The notes under the pieces: generated by a model
The model's database searches: none
The model's input: the letters and a program-made list of their open reading frames with translations, nothing else
Told to the model about the DNA's origin: nothing
Position numbers and translations under genes: made by a program
In this document: positions 14,018-25,755 of the stretch, one piece after another
Position numbering within the stretch: position 1 is the stretch's first letter
How the letters are laid out: each line of letters starts with the position of its first letter
Assembly (NCBI GenBank): GCA_036429605.1
Contig: JAVFKD010000016.1
Coordinates: forward strand, 3,224,001 to 3,288,000
Source of the DNA: Cladobotryum mycophilum
Taxonomy: Eukaryota; Ascomycota; Sordariomycetes; Hypocreales; Hypocreaceae
DNA length: 64,000 nt
Direction of reading: 5' to 3'

Positions 14018-15865
14018 CATGACCCCATTCAGGTAGAGCGTGTCAGCCTATCCCCACAGACAGCGTCTTGACGATCAAGCATCCATCGCATCAGCTTTCA
14101 TTTCTACTTTTGCTACTACTCTCAAAAAATGACACTGGTTCTGGATTGCCATGGGACCCCGAAGCTTCAAATCTGCACGAGGGACCATTTGCGTGTAGCA
14201 AGCCGATAGTGTTGAGCCACAGTTTGCTTTTGCCGCTTGTCGGCATACACCGCACTTGCGTGCGTACATACTATTTGGGTACTGTGCATTTTGGTTTGGC
14301 CTTGTGGTGCGACAGATTGGAAGAGCGAGAACGAGAGAAGAAAAAAGAAAAGAAAAGAAGAAGAAAAAGAGATTGGCCTTTCGTCACACAGCGCAAAGCC
14401 GACCCAGACCAGACCAGCCTTCCTGGCAATTCTGTGTCATGCTGTCTCTCGTTTTTTCTTTGCTTGCCCATGTTCGCACACTCGCGCACACGCACGCACA
14501 TAACACGGCGCCCACGCAACGTGGTTACGGGAGCCACCGCTCTTGCGGAGAAGCAGGCCGACTGGTCAAGTTCCGATCATGCAACAAACGAGGCCCTAGT
14601 GGGCAGCAAACCCCACCCCCTGCCATGCTTTTCTTTCGGCCTGTCCCTTTTTCTTCAACTTGGTGGCTTGTCCAATGCTCGCTTTCTGATTAGTGCATGC
14701 CCCCGGTTTATCGGTCGTCCTGACTCTTGAGTGTGAGTGGCCAAGATGGCGCTGAAGAAGCACCGGCTTTTTTGCTCAGGTTGCTTCCATGGGGCTTGTC
14801 ATCGCTGAACACCGCCTGTAAAAGCAGCCCACTGGAAAGCCTTCAGGGAGGGAGAGGCACTGCGAGGCACACCCCAAGCGAAGCAGCAGCAGCATCACCA
14901 GCATTGAAAGCATCGTCAGGCTACATCATTGTACGTCCTGACCGCCGACTCGGCGTCATCGCTGTCGTTTAATTACCCATGTGTGATTGATTGAGATCAA
15001 TCAGGCTGCGCTCTGTTTCAAGTTGGAACAAGCTGCAATATTCTCTTAGTCTCTATTTCGCCCATCCATTCATTACCAGACTGAACACTCTTTCACCGGG
15101 GCACCCGCACTGCATTCTTGTCTCGGATCTCACAGCAGCACGTTTCTCAGGGCAATCAATCAGTTATCATTCTGCATCATCTCGCCTGCATTGTTCTACA
15201 GACAGATACGGAGTATGTACATGGCATATCATATAATATTGTACTAGAGTGCAATTAATGGTCCGACTTTTTGGAGATCAATGCTCTCTTCGCATCTCAT
15301 CTCTCTCATCTCTCTCGCCCCGCATCTACACAACTTACTTCATTCACTTCTCACCTCACTCAGCACCTTCTTCTGCTACTACTGTTTTTGCCAGGGGGGT
15401 CCTCAGTAGGCGCCAGAATTACCTGCTAAAGCGAACATGACAAAAACCCACTCCCACGCCCCCTGTTCCAGCCAGGACCCATTCTTTGACTCAACACATC
15501 AACGCACACGGACACAGACACAGACATAGACAGACACCCCCCTCTCACCCCACCACCCCCGTCCAAGCGCCACAAAAGTATCGGCTACTTGTACCTTTTA
15601 ATGTACCTCTTTTTTTCTTTTTCTTTTTCTTCTCAAGTTTCACTCCCACGCTCACATTCACGCCCACTCCCTCCTTCGCTCTGGTTTTGGCTTCCAAAGT
15701 GGTCTTGAGCACACGCCCCCCTCCCCAGAAAAGTCCATATCCTCCCAAGCTCCCTCGTTCCACGCCTGCTCAGGCAATCGTCTTTTATTTCGACATCCCC
15801 AGTTGAAACGGTCTCTTTTCCCTCTACTTTTTAACATCTCTCTCACACTCTTTCCTTCTCGTCAG

Positions 15866-18212
15866 ATGGCCGTTCTATCACAACCTCTCAGTCTCGATCC
15901 ACTGCCTCTCCCAACGAGACAGCAGCCCGAACGATCAAGGCCTTATACCACACCTATTCGCAATTCCTCATCAATAGAGCACCGCTTCCCCGACTCCGCT
16001 GCCGCTGCCGCCGCGGTTCTACCGGCCAGCAGCAACTCAATCCATAACCATCATAGCCATAGCCATAACCATAACCACACTCAAACTCACACTCAAATTC
16101 AAACTCACGCCCACACTTACAGCCCTCGTCGCCACGCAAGTTCAAACTCAACAAGTACATTGCCCAGGCCGCAACGATCAGCGAGTGGTATTCTTTCTCT
16201 GGCTGCGGCCGCTTTAGATAGGACACAGAGCGCCATCGCAAATCTCTCGGAACCAGTAATACGACCTCTTCACTCTCACTCAAGTGTTGGATCGGGACGA
16301 CACACGCAGGCACCGCACTCTACCTTTGTCGAACCGATAGGCTTGAACAAGATCAATTCATTCAGCGATCTGTCTAGTCATTCTCAAATCTCCAGCTCTG
16401 GCGACGGAAGGCAAACTACCTTTTCCTCACCTACTTCGTCGGCAAACAGCTCGCCGACACAGACCTTGTCTGATTCATCTTCACATCTGTCTGCCACCGC
16501 CGCCAACAAGATGCACCAAACATCATCGCGCTTGTTGCGCATGACTGACGATGACCGGCCATTCACAAGGGTATGTAGTAAATCTGCTGGTTGTGTTTGC
16601 TGTTTGTTCGCTCTTTTGTGATTTTTTCTTCTTCTTTTCCTTCAACATTCAACTGCGATCCAGTGTGCGGCTTACTAACACCACTATAGGATTTTAATGA
16701 CCTCTTCTCCACTCTCATTGTTAGCTTATTGCCTCTCTCAGCCCACAGGGTTCGACTCTCAAAGGTTGAATACACCTTTTTGTCTGAAGATGCTATTAAC
16801 AATCTTGGATCCTTGAAATTTTCTCAGTCCAACCGCATGCCTGATCCCAAGGACCCCTCAAGGATCGTAACGACAACAACCACGACGACCTTTTCCATGG
16901 CTAAGGACATGGCTCGGTCCATCTGCCAACGGTTCGTCGAGGCTCGCTTCATTGAGTCGGCCGATGGAAAGTATCAGCAGATTTACACCATGAAGGGCTC
17001 CGTCTGGCAGTTAACGCCCAAGGGAATCTCCATCCTAGATCGATTCTGCGCCAAGAATGGCATCCAACAGAAACAGGTGGCTGAACTCGCCGGCACTAAC
17101 TCTGCGCAGCTTGTCATCTTGGAGAGGGATCAGCAGACCGACAAGCTGCTCAACGACTGGGGGACAATCGAGGTCATCTTCCGCCGTTTCGTCGGCGCCG
17201 AGGGCCGCAACATCAAGGCCAGTGTCACCGCCGCCGACTCTGATTCACTGCACGACTACAAGGATGGTCTCACTGGTGTCAAGATGGCGGCCGAGCGCAA
17301 GGTCAACGGCAAGGTGCACTATGATACCTTTACTGGCAAGGCGGCATCGGATTGGTTGATGGACTGCTCGACAATCGTCGATAGAAGGGAGGCCTACGAA
17401 ATCGCGTCGCTTTTCGTCGAGCACGACCTCATGGAGCCTGTCGTACAGGACAGGACCTACTCATTACAACACCACAACAGCAACCTGTTCCAGCCCACAA
17501 AGCACGCCGTCTACAAGATTTCGCTGCGAGGCAAGGACATCATCAACGGCAACAACTCAAGGGGCCGAACGTCGGAGAGCGAAGGGACGAGCTCACACCG
17601 CAACGGAGTCGCCCGGGATTCCAACACGCAGCGACTGGACAGGATTCTCAACGACCCCGCTCTTCGCCTTCTCTTCAGGGAGAACCTGAGGGATACGCAC
17701 TGCGAGGAAAATTTATCCTTTTACAAGGATGTCAACGAGTTCGTCTGCAGCTGCAAGACCGCCATCGAACTAGCCGAGAAGACACCGACGACGAACACCA
17801 TGGACGCCATCAAGGAAATCATGGCACAGGCCTATGGTATCTACAACGCCTTCCTGGCACCCGGCTCGCCCTGCGAGCTCAACATCGACCACCAACTTCG
17901 CAACAACCTGGCTACACGGATGACCAAGGCGGTTGGCCAAGAAAGCGGCATGATTGAGACTTTGCGGGAGGTCACTACCTTGTTTGAGGATGCCCAAAAT
18001 GCCGTCTTCAAGCTGATGGCTAGTGTAAGTACCATGGCGACATTTTTTGAGACATGCCGAACACCGATGCTAACGTGAGACAACAGGACTCTGTACCGAA
18101 ATTTCTGCGAAATGTCAAGTACGAGCAACAACTGCGAAACTTTGAAGTCGACTCAGTAACGTCAGCACCTCGAGGGCTTGAACGGAGCCAGAGCCGATCA
18201 AATCGGACATGA
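15866..18212 (+). CDS. flbA: FlbA-type regulator of G-protein signalling (RGS protein)
   Basis: Three exons, 15866-16570, 16690-18024 and 18087-18212, all in phase 0 with GT-AG ends, give 721 residues, the usual size of the family. Residues 45-50 are poly-Ala and 60-84 are very His-rich. Exon 2 begins the fungal DEP module (about 236-340) and holds a second DEP domain (about 425-520). The RGS domain runs from about 550 to 695 and is split by the last intron; its end lies in the short exon 3. In Aspergillus FlbA and Magnaporthe Rgs1, such proteins stimulate GTP hydrolysis by a G-alpha subunit and so restrain vegetative growth in favour of sporulation. The DEP domains place it at the membrane near receptors. 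The ATG at 15866 is chosen because homologues start near such a short polar leader; an in-frame ATG at 15803 lies in the pyrimidine-rich leader. No frame breaks. Identification is firm; G-alpha partner is inferred. Confidence 0.95.
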
Positions 18213-19859
18213 AGGACGATCCAATCCCATCAGCTAGATGGAGAAAAAAGCTATCACATCTCGCGGGCGACTCGAATCGGATGTCATCAGGCATGACCAA
18301 CCTTCGCAAGCCTTGCACGAATAATGCGAAACTCACACGGCGCACGACCCCCATACCAATTTTCCTTTTTCTGTTTTTGGGTTGGCTATATTTGCTTTTT
18401 CACAAGGGACGGCACGATTGATACCTTTTAGATTCCACTCCATGTCTCTCTGCATCCATCGGTGTTCATTGCGTCATTTTATCTCTTTTTTTATTAGTCC
18501 TTTTTTTCATCTTCTTATTTTATTTGTTCTGTTACCTTTTTTTTTTTTTTTTGTTCTTTCTTGTTTTTAATACCTTTTTCTATTTTCTGGGGGTGGCATA
18601 TTTCCAAGTACGGCATACCGGAACTGGGATGCATGGCTGAGTCCTATTGGCTTTGCTTTGCTATTTAGATCCAGCGACTGTTGTTGGTCTCACATTCGAT
18701 TTGGAAAAAAATATGAGGAAACGGCGTTCAAGGAAACCCTTAGCATAGAGGAAAGAGGTCACCTAGCGACGAATACGGTACACATGACGACGTGTTTTAT
18801 TTCTTTGACTCGAAACTGCGGCCCCGAGCAGGGATGATTGGGCTTGAGACCCGGGGCGGTATTAGTGTTTTAGCAATCTTTTTTTTTGTTTTTATTTGGG
18901 AAAGGCAGAGAGTTGCGGCCGACGGTTGGCCCGCAAACATCAGGCGATGGTCAGGGCGGCAGACCTTGGCTCTCTGGTGGTGGTGGTTTTGTTTGTTCCT
19001 GTTTTTGGGCCTGTGCTGGGTTGTCGAGTGAGACATCGCTGGTGGTGGGCCATCATCAGTTCCAAGGTCGGTGCCTTTTTCGGCAACGAGATCATCTCGG
19101 CGACTGGGGGGGAGGGAACTGTTTTATGTACATAGAAGGCTGAGACTTGGCCAACTCCGAACGTGGATGTCAACAGGCAAGCTCGCTAGTCATGACAAAA
19201 AAAAACAAAGAAAGGAGAAAAAAATCTAATATTGCCTATACATTATTGCGCGCACCTTGTTCATTCTTGTGACTTTTGCTTTTCTTCTTCTTTCGTGTGT
19301 GATTTGGAATGGAGCGACATGCAATGGGGTATGGTAATTGGGTGGTTGTGGTTATTGATCCCCGGCAGTTGGTATGAGGGGAGATTAACCAATGGCATGT
19401 TGGGGGAGGAATGTGAGCGAAGGGGGTGGTTTTCCCCTGCGTTGGACGTGTACACCGCATTCTTTTGTGAGGCCAGTGTGGTTTGAAGGATTGTTATAGG
19501 CAAGGGGGATTGGAGTGTTGTTGGGATTTGGATGGCTGGTGATGGGTATGCTGGCGTTAGTTTGATGGCTGGGGAGTTAGAAATGGTGTTTTGAAGGGCA
19601 ATTAGATGAATAACATGATTATATCTTTGGGGGGGGCATATAAACTGAGCTCCTGGACGGCGAAGAAGCTCATAATTCACTCATCACTCACTCTTCACGA
19701 CTCAATAGCTCAGCTCATCAAGAAGCTTTCATCATCATCACATAACTCTTGACCGTCCTCTTCATCTCTTTTCACCTCTCGCTTCCTCCCAAACCCTCGA
19801 TAACCCCCCAACAACTCCATCCTTCAACAACGACACATATCCAACCCTTTTCCTTCACC
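18213..19859. other. intergenic, flbA 3' side and GPI-protein promoter
   Basis: No gene seen. The left part is T-rich and likely carries the flbA 3' untranslated region. The right part runs into the promoter and C/T-rich leader of the GPI protein gene. Open frames here are low-complexity and overlap on both strands. Confidence 0.55.
19639..19644 (+). promoter_or_regulatory. TATA box of the GPI-protein gene
   Basis: TATAAA follows a run of eight G and lies 221 bp before the start codon at 19860. This would place transcription start near 19670 and leave a leader of roughly 190 nt made of CT- and CA-rich sequence. A strong TATA box fits a highly expressed wall protein. Position is seen; function is inferred. 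Confidence 0.5.
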
Positions 19860-20624
19860 ATGTTCAGCCTCAAGACCACCCTCCTCTCCCTCGCCGCCGT
19901 CTCGACCGCCGTCACAGCCACGGAGATGAACTCGGCGGCCACGGCCCCTTACGGAGGAGCGGCAGCAGGGAACCAGACTGTTGTGACGACGACAAAGGTG
20001 GTGAGCCATTATACGACTTACTGTCCTAGTCCTACTACCATGACGGTTGGGACACATACGTATACAGTTACGGAGGCTACTACGTTGACTATTACGGATT
20101 GTCCTTGTACTATCGTCGAGGTATGTATTTCACACACACACACACTCTCTCTCTCTCTCTCTCTCTCTCTTCTTTTCTTCTTCCTTTTCTTCTTTTCTCC
20201 TTTTTATCCCATATATCACCTTCCTTCATCAAAGGATGTGGTATTATGTACTCCCTACTCCATACATCGCCACGCTTGCATGTTTCCGACTTGACTGACT
20301 GACCGACCATCTCTTCAGCCCTGCCATACCTGCAAGCCTCAGCCTACCTACAACCAACCCGTCAACCCTCCCGTCCCTGAAGCTCCCCCGGCCGGAAACC
20401 CTCCTCCTGCCAATAACAAGCCACCTGCTGGCAATCCCCCCGCTGGCAATCCTCCAGCTGGTACCCCTCCAGCCGGTACTCCACCCGCTGGCAACCCACC
20501 CCCGGCCACCGTCCCAGCTCCCGGCTCCCCTCCCGTCGTGGTCATCAGCGGCGCCGCCTCTCGTCTCGCTTCCCTCGGCGTCGCCGTCCTGACAGTCGCC
20601 CTGGTCGGTTCCCTAGCCATGTAA
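19860..20624 (+). CDS. small GPI-anchored cell-wall protein (CCG-6/FEM1-like)
   Basis: Two exons, 19860-20120 and 20319-20624, give 188 residues. Residues 1-19 are a clear signal peptide. A Thr-rich middle part has a TTYCPSPTT segment and a TVTEATTLTITDCPC segment, the pattern I associate with the Neurospora CCG-6 and Fusarium FEM1 wall proteins. Exon 2 has two more Cys and then a tandem PPAGN/PPAGT repeat (about 110-150). The C-terminal 25 residues are hydrophobic and follow small residues, as in GPI-anchor signals. Predicted location is the cell wall or outer plasma membrane. The 198-nt intron contains CA and CT microsatellites. A TATA box lies 221 bp upstream. The secreted, GPI-type architecture is seen directly; the family name is from memory. 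Confidence 0.78.
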
Positions 20625-21503
20625 GGAATCCCCTTCTCCGACCGAACCAACAAGAAGGGGAAAAAGAAAAAGAGAGAAAAAAAAGCAAAAAGGGGACCCC
20701 TAGACCCCGGACCCCTTGATGACTCGCCCCTAAAGAACTACAGAGTCTTGGACATGGACATCATCCCGCCCAAAAAAAAAAAAAAAAGAAAGCACAGCAA
20801 GAGAGAGACAGAGACATGGGCATTTCCAGAGGTGGGGGGTTCAAAAGGAGAGGAGCAACTGTTCCGCTCTTGGCGAAAGGGGGGGGAGCTGTTTTGCTAT
20901 GATTTATTGATTAGTATGGGTGTTTTGGCCATGAGATTAAATTGGGAAGAAAACGGGATAGACTGGGTGGGTTTGTTTGTGGAACATAATCTGGTAATAC
21001 GTAATTTTGAATAGACATTTTTCTTGGGGGGGTTTCAAAATTTGGGTTGCGTGTTAAACATCAATCAATATGGGGTTCAGATTGAGACATGGGGGAGTGC
21101 CTTGTCGGTTTTATGTGTTTAAGCGATTGTTGTTGTTGTTGCTTTGTTCGGAGCAAAAGATCAATCACATGCCTGAAAGTAAAGAAAAAAAAGAAAAGAA
21201 AAAAATATTGTCTTTCAACTTTATTGAAGTGTTCTCCTACGTGCCGAGTTTTCCCCATGACCTTTTCTCCTTTGCAACTCTGCCGTGCCCGATATCCGAA
21301 ACCCCAAAGATGAATCTCAAACGCTGTGTTATATTCAGATTTGGACGGCGTGAACGATATCCTGCTCGTCTCTTCGCCTTTATATATGTGTTATACGTCC
21401 GTCATATTGGAACCAACATATGCAAACATGATTGTTATAAGAAATAACACACTTGTGAATAAGGAAATAATAAAACAAAAACTGACAAACTGCCCTCACT
21501 ACG
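20625..21503. other. intergenic between convergent genes
   Basis: No gene seen. It holds the 3' ends of the GPI gene (+) and the DUF7053 gene (-), with poly-A and G-rich patches. Confidence 0.5.
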
Positions 21504-22377
21504 TCATTGTAGCTCCGCAATATACGCCGGAGATTGAACTGGTATTGTTGGTACTTCAGGCCGCGGTTGTTGTTGTTGTTGCTGCTGCTGGTATTGCTGG
21601 CTCGCAGGAGGGTATGTATACTGTCCAGGACGAGGAACCTTCTCCTGCATCCTCTCCCTGTATGAATACGGATCGGCTGCTGGTACGGCAGGAGGTGTAT
21701 GCGATGGTGGCAGGTGATGAACGTAGTTTTGCTGGGGACTTGGCGTCGTTATGGGCGAGTAGTCAGCCTGCCATGACGTCGGTCTCTGTGACATGGGCGC
21801 CTTCACCAGGAGATTCTGGCTCTGCGGCGACGACGGCAATGATCCGGGGGTGATGATACGATGGTCTTGGCCTTTGCAGACAGTGCCACGACGAGTGTGC
21901 CGTGCGACTTCTTAATCGTCTTCTTGACGAAGCCCGCCATGACGATGCTGCATCGCAGGTCGACGTCCTCCCGGATATACAGGCCCGTTCTCGGCGCCCC
22001 CAAACCCAACTCCATGGGCTCTGGCGGTTCCCCGGGCATGGTCCCGCCGACACTCCACTTGTCACGCAGATCTACTCCCATGGGCGCATAGCAGTGCGTC
22101 TGCACCCCGATGGGCAAATCGTGAAAGGCGCAGGTGTACTCTACGGCCCCCGTTACGAGGCCTCCCGGAAGATAGCTGATTTTGTCGGTGATGGAGTACC
22201 AGGTGCAGGCTCGTTCCTCGGGGAGAGCATGGTCGGGAGGGGAAATCTTGTGGCGTTCTGTGACGAGGGGGTTGAGGTCGATCATCTCGAGATGGTTGTG
22301 GAGGAAGTCGAGGGCGACTTGGCGGGTGATGCCGGGAGGGAGGGGGTGATGGAAGTGAAGACTGTGCGTTTTGACAT
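21504..22377 (-). CDS. DUF7053-family protein, frame broken twice
   Basis: Intronless. From the ATG at 22377 the frame reads MSKRTVFTSITP and then fails; the next part (LPPGITRQVALDFLHNHLEM and on) lies in another frame. One extra base in the run of five at 22342-22346 joins them. The body holds the family signature: an N-terminal IDLNPLV segment, then YLPGGLVTG, a run around QTHCYAP and DLRDKW, and a closing FVKKTIKKSH. A second break at 21846-21850, again cured by one base in a run of five, leads into a Pro/Gln-rich tail with eight consecutive Gln. With both bases the length is 291 residues. DUF7053 proteins are common in Pezizomycotina and their function is unknown. The leader (22420-22490) is full of TTG/TTGTAG repeats. 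Likely an intact gene with two sequence errors; a decayed gene is the alternative. Confidence 0.8.
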
Positions 22378-25300
22378 TTTGGAAGAATGATTATGTTTGT
22401 TGATGTATGCGTATGTGTATGTGTGTGAGTTGAGGTTGTAGTTGTTGTAGTTGTTGTAGTTGTAGTTGTAGTACTTGTTGTTGTGGCGGCTGTTGTATTA
22501 GTGGGATGGATGGTGGTGAGATTGTCGTAAATGGCAATGTAAGGTATCGGAAATCCGAGCCAAGGCGGGGGTATCAAATGCAAGTGTACGCAACGTCGTA
22601 ATATGTATGCAACAATGACAAGGATAAGGGAGAGCCTTTAAGTGGATGAAATGGGGGAATCGGGTTGATAATAAAGTAAGAATCCCAAATGTCGAGGATC
22701 CGCGCGGTTAGCGGCAAAGGGCGAATTGGTTGGTTGGATGGTTGGATGATGATGATGATGACGATGATGCTATTCAGCAGGTCTAGACAAATCACCACAT
22801 GACCCGTCTCACAAGGGACGGTTTGCTTTTTCTTTATTCCTTCAAAGAGAGGAATGACAAAATAGACGAAATCCAAAAAAAAAAAAAAAAGAAGAGAAGA
22901 TGCGAGAGAGAGCGAAAGAGAGCGAGAGAGAGAGAGAGAGAGAGAGGCCACACACACACTATTTGAGAAAGTAATGCTGACGGCGTCAGCCGCTTCGACC
23001 GCAAGAAAAGGTGGCGTCGTGTCACCAGCGCAGCAACAAAAGCACGAAGCACGAAACACGAAAGCACAAGCAGCTGCGAAGCCCGAAGGAATTGGGGCTG
23101 GCGCTTGCGAGTCAAACTCGAACTTGGTGCGTGTGTTCTTCTTTTCGGTTCTCAAAGAGGTCGAAGCGCCTTTCGGTGGGGGGTGAGTGTTTTCCTTTTT
23201 CTTTCTTTCTTTTTCTTCTTTCTCCTTCTCTTTCTCTTTCGCTTCCCTTTTCTCAAATAGTCATCAAATTGGGGGTTACTCCAGCCTTGCAGCACGGAGA
23301 GATGGACATCCGGATCGGGATGTGGGTTTGGATGTAACGTAAGAGGGAGGGGCAAAGGAGGATGAGTGGGAGTGAGTGGGAGTGAGTGGGATATCCCGTT
23401 TTGAAAAATGCCCTCGGCAATGAAACAGGGGAGGAAAGACTAGGGGGAAGATATTACAGGAGGAAGAGTTTCAAGAACAAGAAAAGGAAAATGTATGGGG
23501 AAGATGGATGTGTTGTTGTTGTTGTTGTTGTTTTGTTGGAGACACTATATTTTTGACACGTGTGCCAAGTTTTCTGAATGATGCAGGTTCGAATGAATCC
23601 AATGATTTGTTCCAACGACGCACCTGTCAAAAGACCTGGTTGGCCTTCCCATGATGTCAGTTGGTCAAAAATACAAAAGGTACTTGTACACGCTGATGTG
23701 ATGATCAGGTCGATCAAAGGGGGACAGACGGGGCATGTCGCATGCGAAATCTCGATTACTTGATAGGGCAGTTTTTTCCGGTGCCAGCCCTGGAGGGCCA
23801 TTTGCCCCAGGTGCCCCGGGTGGTGGTGACCTCTCAGGGCTCTCAGGGCGTCCAGCGACCTACCTATCATTCAAAAAGGCCCTATTGCATTGCATCAGGT
23901 CCATTGATTGGGACTGGATGTGCGCATCGGATGATGGCTATTCTTAGCGCGCTTGGGACGTACCGTATCTACCTAAGACTACTAGGTACTTGCATGTACT
24001 GCATGTACTGCACAGCCCAGGTTTGGTTGGTTCGAATGTTACTCAGGACGGATGGTATGGTTCCCGAAGAGACCTAGCAAAACCTGGGCTGGCAAACCTA
24101 GGGGCCAGAACCAAAACTCAACTTTTGAATTAGATGGATCCATTGGAACATGAGAGAGAGGAGCCGTAAAACCAGAAAGACAAAAAAAGTGTGGAAACTT
24201 CACTGCCGTGAATGCCGGATGCGTTTACAGCAAAACTCAGCCCTGTTCGGGTTGGCCAAAAAAAAACAACAGTCTTGGCAAGGGCAAGGGCAAGGGCAAA
24301 GAAAAAGTATAAGATAGATTACCCAAAACGAATCAAACTTTGTCAGAAGTTAATAAGTTTCCTTGCTCGGCTGTTGCCTCTTGATCGGGTTATAGGCTCC
24401 ATCGAGAAAAGCCCCCCCTTCCCCTGAAATGCCAGGCGCTTAAACTTGTCTGTCTGCCTGCCTACTATCTAGTACCTGGTAATTAGCTACCAAGACCCCG
24501 GGGGAGGCATCCACTTGGCATACAGAACAAGAACAAGAACCCTCTGTCCTACCTACTCGGTCAAATCCATCTGATTGGTATTATCAAGGACTTGCAGATG
24601 CCATGTTATCGTTACTCCCGAGACAGACATGAATCAAGTTTCTCGGTATATTCTCCATCCATCCATCCATACCTCGGCTCCGATCTCAACCATCCGCATC
24701 CCACCGCATCCCACCTTATCCCATACAGCCATGCCGTCCTCAAAGGGTCTTCGTATAGTATCAAAATGTAGTCTAGGCAGTCGAAACTTCATTCAATCCA
24801 TTTCACATAGACACAAGCCAGTCACATCCCCGGTTTCATATCCAACCGCCCTCTCCATCTCACTTACTCACGCCTCCTCCTCTTCCTCCTCCTCCCTCAA
24901 AGCAAACAAACATAACTTCATCTTTTTTTTTTTGCCTCATCATGCAAAACTTAGGTCATAGCGTAACCCCCTTGACTTTAAAACCACCAATAAATTCATC
25001 CGTTGGCACTCAATTCGCTGGGTAAGGTATGTAAAACACACCCAAAAAAAAAACCACACATGTAACATGCCAACATTCCAAAACAAAACATTTCATGCCC
25101 AACACACGAACTACCGCATCCAGAAACCCATTTCCCAGTTTCTTCGTCTCTCCTCCCCTTGAACAATAAAAGCATCTTCAGCCCTGCGCACCACCCACAC
25201 CCCCTTCCAAACCCCTGATGTGCTCCCCATACAAAAATGGGCAACCATATTCCCCCGACGGGCCATCACGTCTCCCGATCGTTGACACTAAAAATTGACG

Positions 25301-25755
25301 CCCCCCCCCCCCAAAGACAAGGAAAATGATGTGCATGCTCAAAAACAAAAATGTTCCTACTACTATGGGAAAAAGAAGAGGGAACAAAAATGCCGGAATA
25401 GGCATAATCAATCTTTTTTTTTTTTGACATTTCGCAGGGCTTCCAATCGGATCCGAGAACCGGTACACCGAGCCGAGGAATAGAAACGGCCGCGCCCGTA
25501 AGACGACGCAACGTCAGAAAACCTCATCTTACACGGAAATGCCACCCTCTCCATCAAAAGTTGTTTGTGTTTCTATTATGAATGTATATGTCTGTATGCG
25601 TGCATGGACTCCCAATATCCATTCGTCTATTCATCGTACAAATGATTTTTTTGTTCGCTCCCAACCGTCATGATAATATGTGTACATACTTGTATAAACC
25701 AAAAAAAGGACCCCCAAAAAAAAAAAAAAGAGACAGCTCATCATCCCCTGTCTTC
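22378..25755. other. 3.4-kb intergenic region
   Basis: No gene seen. It contains TTG repeats (22431-22490 and 23511-23538), a GA run (22907-22946), a run of 11-12 C near 25301, and an 11-bp inverted repeat (24014-24024 with 24080-24090). Open frames are short and low in complexity. It separates the divergent promoter side of the DUF7053 gene from the 3' end of ORC4. Confidence 0.55.
22907..22946. repeat. GA microsatellite
   Basis: GA/AG dinucleotide run with a few GC interruptions, ending at a short CA run. Confidence 0.85.

Larger units (their letters stand above)
1..15865. other. 15.9-kb stretch with no supportable gene
   Basis: I find no protein-coding gene here on either strand. All open frames are under about 220 codons, low in complexity (Ser, Leu, Phe, Arg or Lys runs from pyrimidine and purine tracts), overlap each other on both strands, and show no family resemblance or credible splice pattern. 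Base composition looks ordinary and is not RIP-like. The stretch holds many C/T tracts, CA/GT and trinucleotide microsatellites, and seven copies of the 9-mer TACGGAGTA or its complement. I saw no tRNA or rRNA. It ends in the pyrimidine-rich leader of flbA, so part of it may be promoter or long 5' leader for that gene; transcripts without coding capacity are possible but nothing in the sequence shows them. Confidence 0.6.

Noticed and set aside
14068..14730. 220-codon open frame on the + strand
   Set aside because: Composition is driven by purine and pyrimidine tracts (runs of Arg/Lys/Glu and Leu/Ser), other frames overlap it on both strands, and there is no family resemblance.
22062..22583. 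173-codon minus-strand frame with poly-Thr and His/Thr repeats
   Set aside because: Runs through the TTG-repeat leader and lies in the wrong frame for the DUF7053 domain.
23583..23600. GGTTCGAAT resembling a tRNA T-loop
   Set aside because: No acceptor stem, anticodon arm or D arm at the right distances.
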